This document shows, in pieces, positions 56,897 through 64,000 of a DNA stretch of 64,000 nt (positions are counted from its first letter, which is position 1; every line of letters starts with the position of its first letter). Below the pieces are notes generated by a model. It ran no database searches. It worked only from the letters and a program-made list of their open reading frames with translations, and was not told the DNA's origin. Source of the stretch: Pseudohongiella nitratireducens (GTDB taxonomy: Bacteria; Pseudomonadota; Gammaproteobacteria; Pseudomonadales; Pseudohongiellaceae); the NCBI RefSeq assembly GCF_001642735.1, contig NZ_LWHM01000025.1, positions 18,947-82,946 of the forward strand, read 5' to 3'. Made by a program: the position numbers and the translations under genes.

Positions 56897-59800
56897 CTGT
56901 ACAATTTAAACTCGCACTACAAGCTTGGATTCCGAAAGATAGCCCTATTCCTCCACCAGCAAATCCTCGAGCCCCTCCTAAGAATCCTTCACCTATATTC
57001 ATACTTCCTCCTGCAGATAATCCACCAACTCCACCATTAGCAAAAACTCCTACTGAATCAGAAACACCAGACTCTAGAGCAATATCGGATAGGCTTAAGT
57101 TTACGATGCCCCCTCCCCCTCCATAAACTCCTAATCCAAATTGGACACAAGCAACAACTACACTACAGACTTTACCATTTACAGGATCACCTACAACTCC
57201 TGCAGAGAGTGTTGCTCCCACTAACCCTCCAAATAGCTGACCACCAACCTCGAGGCCAAGTGGTACAGTAGGATCTCCATTTAATTGTTGCTGAGCTTTT
57301 GCATATGGTTCCAACTCCTCAAAAAACATCTGCTCAACGTTTTCCTCCGATAGCTGCTCTTCCATTTCACTTTCATATAACGAATCATTCTCTGTATCTT
57401 CAAACATTTCAGCTGTGATTATCTCTTCACGAGATTCAGGAGCATTTGTTGGCTCATCTACTTTAGTAGCTGGATCAGTCCCTTCGTTTATTGTGGGGGC
57501 AGGCGCTTGAGTACTTTCTTGAGATTCACCTTCGCTTGGAGCAGCCGTGGTCGGTGCCAAGCCTTCTCCAGTGCTCGACCCTGAACCTGAGTTCGATGAA
57601 GGAGTGTAAGAACCACCATACCAATCATTATAAACATTATAGGTACCACTGGATCCACCACTCGGGTTATAGGTTACAGTAATTACACCCATCACATTAC
57701 CACCTTGACAAGCGTCATCACCTTGTTGACATTGATCAAAACCTGTCGGATCTAAATATTTCAGTGGGCTGTTCATCACATATGAATAACGGTTGCTCCT
57801 CTGAGAGTTAGATAAATCACTGATTATAGGGTCCCCGCTCATAAAACGAGCCAACTTAGGGTCATAAACACGCCCTCTCATATGGATGACACCGACTTCA
57901 TCTGCCATTTCATGGCCTGTATAACCGTGTGTAGTAATCGCATTTAACTGCTTATAAGCAGATGAGCTTAGTGCTTGTAATGTCGTAATGTTTCTTCTTT
58001 CACCAAAAGCGTCAAAGCTCATCTCTGCTTCAATCAATCCGACATTGTTAGTAACCACATCAACTGATCCCAGGCTATTACGGTGAAGGTATTGCTCCTT
58101 CCAACTTTCAGCACCCTTTTTTGATACTAAGAGAAAGTCACCGATATATCTCTTCACTTCAGGGTCAGCCGACGAATGCTCAATAAATTCAACATTGCCA
58201 ATTTTCAATACTTCTTTTGTAGATTGAGAGTCAGTATCGGTTCGTTTATACCAATCTCTGTTCGGGCTATATGAAAACTCCGTAGTATGAGTAGACTTAC
58301 CTATAGAGAGAGGTTTTTGAAAAGTTGTATAGGTAGTAGTCCTCCCGTCACCAGAAACCATATTACCAATATCATCGTAATTGTAACTAGCGCTACCAGC
58401 GGTTGTCACAGCATGGGGGCCCGCGCCATTTTGTCCGTACTGATATGATCCAACATCAGACTTAAAAGTTAGGTTACCAATTGCATCGTATTGATAAGTT
58501 TTATCTTGAAAGCCTGTTACCTCACTTTTAGTTAACCGATTGAGTTCATCATAATGGAAATCTTCGCTAATCGTTTCATCGCTGGACTCAACATATCGCT
58601 TCCTGTTCGTTAGGTTACCAATCTTGTTATATGTATATTGGTTATCTTGTAAGTTCTCTGACAAGTTATTAGTGACTCGAGAGGAATCCAACAACCCAGT
58701 TGCCATGGAATACTGATTAACCGCTGTCAGGCCATTGCCTAGTAAGCTTGAGGTGGGGTTGCCAAATGCATTATAGGAATTAAATTCCTGGTACATAACA
58801 CCTGAGTTCGAGGCCTCAACGATCTCAGCTACGTAACCATATGAGTTGTATTCAAACTGTATGCCATGGAAAGTTGGGTCAACCTGTTGATAGACACGAC
58901 CATATTGATCATACGTAACAATTTCACTGTAGCCTTCGTTGTCAATTGTCGTGTACTTGTGCCGTAAACGGCTAAATTGGTCATAATCATACGCTTCTGC
59001 ATAATTACTAATAACGTCGACTAAGGTACTGACACGACCGACACCATTCGGCGCATCATCATAGACCCAGTAAGTATCGCCCTCTTTCGTGATACCATCA
59101 GACAAGTAATCTGTACGGCGTTCAATCCGTCCTAATTCATCATATGTATACGCGATTGATTGTCCGGAACTGTCAGTCTGAGATGTCATTTCATCATATG
59201 CATTATAAACATATGACCAGGTTCCAATATCTGGGTCCACCAAAGAGGTACGGCGACCTAGACTATCGTATTGAATGGTTGTCTGGATATTAAAACTATC
59301 AGATGCATTACCGGTCGAGATCAACTTGGTCAACTGACCAACCGAGTTATACTCGTACTCTACAACACCACCTAAGGCGTCCTCAGCCAAAAGCAACTGT
59401 CCTAGCGCATCATAAACAGTAATTTTACTTTGATTTTCAGCATCAGTCGCTGTCATCATTAGGTGGCTTTTTCCACCTGACAGTAAAGCTTCAGAATAGC
59501 TAGTTTTTGAGGTGTAACCTAAGCCATTTGTTGAAGAGATTTGACGCCCCATATCATCGAAGTTTGAGGATATCCAATAAACAGAATTTCCTACTTTATA
59601 GGGCAGAGATTCTCTGTGCAAACGTCCTGCTGCATCGTATTCATAGTCCCTGTAGATATCTTGCCCGGTGAATGATTTATAAGAACTTCTTATCAACCTG
59701 GACTGATTATCATAGTATCGAACTTGTTCACTTTGACCAGGCGATATTACTTTTTCATAGTAGACTGCACCAGTAGGACAATTTGTGGAGCAGAACTGTC

Positions 59801-62720
59801 GCGTCAATGTTGCTTGAGCACCTGTATCATTACCCGAAAAATAAGCCCGCCCGAATGTGCCATAGCCTTGATAAGTATTAACACCATTACTATCTTGTAG
59901 CGACGTGACATTACCATAGATATCGCGATTATTAATGGTTTTGACAATATGCCCTAACTCATTAGTTTCTTGCACCAGATAACGGCCAATAGCATCATAT
60001 GTAAATACTGACTCCCTACTAGCAAGACCCGATGCAGATAATTCTATGCTTGTAATATTTCCAAAGGAATCGTATGTATAACTGGTAGTATTACGTAAAT
60101 TACTGTCATTTGGCTGTCGGACGACTGAGAGCAATTTTCCATTTACAGAGTCATTAGTGTATGAGGTCTCACGCGTAACTGCTGTTGCCCCAGTTGATGT
60201 AGTTGTACTTTCTAGGTTCTGTAGTTGGTTTAAGATCCAACTCTGCGTATTATGAATATACTGCCGATTTAACTCTTCAATCTTAGTTTGATTGTGTCCC
60301 ACAGTGGTTTTAGTAATCAGTGTAGCTTGACCATAACTATTGAAGTTTTCATACTCTGTACTCACTTCACTCGTTATACCACCGACTGTAATACTTGAAC
60401 CACTAGGAGAGTTCAGAGCCGCTCTTTTGATCAAATGGCTTTCAGACAAAACAACTCTATGGGGCGGTGTACCAACTGGTGTATCAGATGCAATTTCCTG
60501 GTAATTAAAAAATGTTGAACTCACAGGTGTCGAGTTGCCAGGAGCGATAATTGAGGTGCTTTTTATCCTTCCTGTAAAAGGCGGCTCCTGGAAGTATTCT
60601 GTCTCAGTAGAAACGCCTGTATTTATATCGGTCTTAGTAATTACACCAAACCCAAGAAAACCTTTGTCTGCTGGTTGCAACAACATTGATTCATAATGAT
60701 AGGAAACACCGACCTCATGATCCGTCACATGAGCGTTTATCGATGAGTCTTTACGGGGTGCAATTTCAGACACCTGAGAAACTACTGCGCGTGATGATTT
60801 ATAATCAAGAACGGGATCACCCCAGTCTATAGAGTGAGCACTATTACCAACTGTATAGGTATTAGCATCATGAAGTGGCTTATACTCAACAAAAACTTCC
60901 TTACCAAGACCATCTTCTATAGAAGTAATTACATTGTATAATGCTGTCCCGTTGCTTTCAGCTGGCTGAGCTAACTTCACACCATCTGCCAAACTAACAA
61001 AATCAACATTGCCATCGCCATTAATATCCATAAAAATTTCTTGAGGTCCATATGGCTCCGAATATGAAACACTTGTCACTGCGAAAGAGTTATTTTGATC
61101 TTTAAACCCCTTAGGCTGACCAAAATAGAAATCGCCCTCCCATGCCAACGCTCTAATTTCATTAGAATCGGGCTTCTTATAAATATAGTCCGTATACCCA
61201 TCATTATTAAAATCGAAAAGACTTCTTGGGGGCAAACCCGAGGGATATTCATAATTATCAAAAAAGTGCTCAAATGATGTTCCTGTATTTAGGTGAGCAT
61301 ACCCTCCATTACAATAAGCATCAGGCAAAGAGTCACGGTTAAAATCATAAATACTGCATTCTGACTGATTATTTCCATCTATCACAGGGATGTAGTCATA
61401 TACAGAGTAAGTACCGTCAAACGCTTGTATCAAAGCGACATGAGAGGAAATGATTGGAGCCTCACATCCGGAGCTGTCACATTTTTCTTGCAATAACGGA
61501 ACCCATATGTCTGGTAAGCTATCATTATTGAAATCGGGACCAATATTCATCGTTTTGAATTCAGCATCAATCATGCTGTATCCAGCATATTTATTGACTT
61601 GATACGGAATCGCGGATTGGTAATTTTGATCGTCGTAGAGAGTAGCTAAGACTGTATTTATTTGACTTAAGGCAGTTGAACCACTGGTACTGTTGAACTT
61701 ATACGGTCCGTGTATTTCACTTGGATCCTCAATTAACTTATGGACCTTGTCATCATAGACAACATCAATTAGACCATTTGCATCATAATCAATGAAAGAA
61801 ACGAATTCTGTTGTCGTATAAGGAAGATCATCTAATAGTACAGTAGAATTTGAGAATTCTCTGCTGCCAGAGGCAGGTGTATTAAACAATACGGCCACAT
61901 CTAAATCATTAGATACTGAGTCGGTATATGCATATAGAATATCTAAGTACCCATCTCTATCATAATCGTAAAGTAACCAGTTTGTAATCTCTTCAGTTAA
62001 AGATAAAGTATTTGGAGAAGCTACCAATGTTGATCCATTTGAGAGAGCAAAGAAAAGCTTACTGCCATTATCCCTTTCGATAGTAACTAAATCGGTATAG
62101 CCGTCATTATTAATGTCACCTGTTTTTAGATCAACATCTTCTGCAGGAGCAGGCGTTGAACGAGGCTGCTCAACAGGAAAGTTCTGGAATCCAACTAAAC
62201 TATTCCATTGGGTTGAAAACTGAGGATCTGAATCAGCACCAGACCAATTAAAGACAGTTGGGGACAGGCAATTTTGACCCCGACATTCAGTGATAGATTT
62301 AAGCCTCGCTGTTTGATTGATTGAGTTCGGATAATCTTGATGAACATACCGTAATTTATAATTGCGCAACATTTCATTGGGAGTCTCAACATATATTTCA
62401 TGCACACGATGTACATTATCAATGTGATACCCAGCTCTAAAAACACGAACAGGATCTTCTCTAGAAGTGTAGTTCAACCGAATTTTTACCTGGGCAACAT
62501 TACTGCTATCAAACGCATAGCGAATTTCAGACAAACGTATATCAATCCGCTCACTTGCAGTTACAACATATTCATACTCTATTCTGTTATTGCCATTTCC
62601 TGTAGCACTGACAGCATCTCTAACACTCGTTCTTGCCCAAAGGACATATTCATTCAATCCTGTTCTTGTTTTTCGAGCACTTGGATCATTTCCATACTCT
62701 GTTACTGTCCCATTTTCATT
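56889..62720 (-). CDS. Rhs/YD-repeat protein, 5' end removed by IS insertion
   Basis: The frame is open from the IS junction at 62720 (NENGTVTEYGNDPSARKTRT) for 1943 residues; the N-terminus is missing. In order: a TcB/SpvB-like section with FG-GAP/VCBS motifs (DINNDGYTDL, DYDRDGYLDI, DFNNDGYTDY), then many YD repeats (YDSLGRRTSL; YDELGRIERRTDYL), then the Rhs core end (MRGRVYDPKLARFMSGDP; RYSYVMNSPLKYLDPTGFD). The variable C-terminal ~240 residues have an acidic Ser/Thr/Pro-rich stretch, then a Gly-rich hydrophobic tail with three cysteines. The gene is visibly more AT-rich than its neighbours, suggesting transfer. Export or expression now is doubtful. Confidence 0.88.
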   Translation of the reverse strand, partial: NENGTVTEYGNDPSARKTRTGLNEYVLWARTSVRDAVSATGNGNNRIEYEYVVTASERIDIRLSEIRYAFDSSNVAQVKIRLNYTSREDPVRVFRAGYHIDNVHRVHEIYVETPNEMLRNYKLRYVHQDYPNSINQTARLKSITECRGQNCLSPTVFNWSGADSDPQFSTQWNSLVGFQNFPVEQPRSTPAPAEDVDLKTGDINNDGYTDLVTIERDNGSKLFFALSNGSTLVASPNTLSLTEEITNWLLYDYDRDGYLDILYAYTDSVSNDLDVAVLFNTPASGSREFSNSTVLLDDLPYTTTEFVSFIDYDANGLIDVVYDDKVHKLIEDPSEIHGPYKFNSTSGSTALSQINTVLATLYDDQNYQSAIPYQVNKYAGYSMIDAEFKTMNIGPDFNNDSLPDIWVPLLQEKCDSSGCEAPIISSHVALIQAFDGTYSVYDYIPVIDGNNQSECSIYDFNRDSLPDAYCNGGYAHLNTGTSFEHFFDNYEYPSGLPPRSLFDFNNDGYTDYIYKKPDSNEIRALAWEGDFYFGQPKGFKDQNNSFAVTSVSYSEPYGPQEIFMDINGDGNVDFVSLADGVKLAQPAESNGTALYNVITSIEDGLGKEVFVEYKPLHDANTYTVGNSAHSIDWGDPVLDYKSSRAVVSQVSEIAPRKDSSINAHVTDHEVGVSYHYESMLLQPADKGFLGFGVITKTDINTGVSTETEYFQEPPFTGRIKSTSIIAPGNSTPVSSTFFNYQEIASDTPVGTPPHRVVLSESHLIKRAALNSPSGSSITVGGITSEVSTEYENFNSYGQATLITKTTVGHNQTKIEELNRQYIHNTQSWILNQLQNLESTTTSTGATAVTRETSYTNDSVNGKLLSVVRQPNDSNLRNTTSYTYDSFGNITSIELSASGLASRESVFTYDAIGRYLVQETNELGHIVKTINNRDIYGNVTSLQDSNGVNTYQGYGTFGRAYFSGNDTGAQATLTRQFCSTNCPTGAVYYEKVISPGQSEQVRYYDNQSRLIRSSYKSFTGQDIYRDYEYDAAGRLHRESLPYKVGNSVYWISSNFDDMGRQISSTNGLGYTSKTSYSEALLSGGKSHLMMTATDAENQSKITVYDALGQLLLAEDALGGVVEYEYNSVGQLTKLISTGNASDSFNIQTTIQYDSLGRRTSLVDPDIGTWSYVYNAYDEMTSQTDSSGQSIAYTYDELGRIERRTDYLSDGITKEGDTYWVYDDAPNGVGRVSTLVDVISNYAEAYDYDQFSRLRHKYTTIDNEGYSEIVTYDQYGRVYQQVDPTFHGIQFEYNSYGYVAEIVEASNSGVMYQEFNSYNAFGNPTSSLLGNGLTAVNQYSMATGLLDSSRVTNNLSENLQDNQYTYNKIGNLTNRKRYVESSDETISEDFHYDELNRLTKSEVTGFQDKTYQYDAIGNLTFKSDVGSYQYGQNGAGPHAVTTAGSASYNYDDIGNMVSGDGRTTTYTTFQKPLSIGKSTHTTEFSYSPNRDWYKRTDTDSQSTKEVLKIGNVEFIEHSSADPEVKRYIGDFLLVSKKGAESWKEQYLHRNSLGSVDVVTNNVGLIEAEMSFDAFGERRNITTLQALSSSAYKQLNAITTHGYTGHEMADEVGVIHMRGRVYDPKLARFMSGDPIISDLSNSQRSNRYSYVMNSPLKYLDPTGFDQCQQGDDACQGGNVMGVITVTYNPSGGSSGTYNVYNDWYGGSYTPSSNSGSGSSTGEGLAPTTAAPSEGESQESTQAPAPTINEGTDPATKVDEPTNAPESREEIITAEMFEDTENDSLYESEMEEQLSEENVEQMFFEELEPYAKAQQQLNGDPTVPLGLEVGGQLFGGLVGATLSAGVVGDPVNGKVCSVVVACVQFGLGVYGGGGGIVNLSLSDIALESGVSDSVGVFANGGVGGLSAGGSMNIGEGFLGGARGFAGGGIGLSFGIQACSASLNCTGE

Positions 62721-62746
62721 TGTAGTGGCATAGTGAATTTGGCCAC
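62721..62746 (+). repeat. IS left inverted repeat
   Basis: 26-bp left terminus starting TGTAGTGGCATAGTG and ending TTGGCCAC. The inverted copy at 56308-56351 extends this end by a further 18 bp. Confidence 0.9.
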
Positions 62747-62793
62747 CTAATCAGAGCTGCTATGATAGCAGCCATAGCAAATTAGGTGACAAA

Positions 62794-64000
<1,207 letters not shown>

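Overview
The window comes from a Gammaproteobacterium, most likely a motile, probably marine one. The smc-zipA-ligA order, RfaH with an ops site, and a sigma28-type promoter in front of an Aer-like receptor all point that way. Genus was not determined.

Positions 1-9451 (minus strand) are a surface-polysaccharide locus. Transcription order is wza-wzb-wzc, a MarR-type EPS regulator, rfaH, then an exact ops element and a ~625-nt leader holding a decayed piece of a second wzc. After the leader come wbpA-wbpB-wbpD-wbpE, which make a UDP-diacetamido-uronic acid sugar; wbpE runs off the window. A WecA/MraY-type initiating phosphosugar transferase lies at 34540. Positions 9765-18621 hold smc, zipA and ligA; zipA carries an enormous acidic linker.

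Positions 18942-34229 (plus strand) are the most unusual part. An outer-membrane barrel-like protein is followed by five consecutive paralogous exported proteins of 823-901 residues. They share an N-terminal domain, a variable helical centre and a C-terminal domain ending in an Asp/Asn-rich calcium-loop motif. I recognise no named family. They sit between the polysaccharide export genes and the initiating transferase, so a role at the cell surface or in the matrix is an inference.

Positions 34540-54860 are mostly core or accessory metabolism and signalling. They include a beta-CASP nuclease, argD-like aminotransferase, PAS-GAF-GGDEF-EAL protein, Aer-like receptor and mtnBDC methionine salvage operon. 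Further on are rlmI, pirin, nitroreductase, a flippase-like membrane protein with an inactive-phosphoesterase/GT4 fusion, HD-GYP protein, AraC regulator, AhpD-like protein and a 57-residue membrane protein.

Positions 54878-64000 are an accessory region: an MNT-HEPN pair, tRNA-Leu(UAA), an IS end scar beside a beheaded XRE regulator, and an AT-rich Rhs/YD-repeat gene with a small downstream membrane ORF. A complete IS3-family element (62721-64000) cuts off the 5' end of the Rhs gene.
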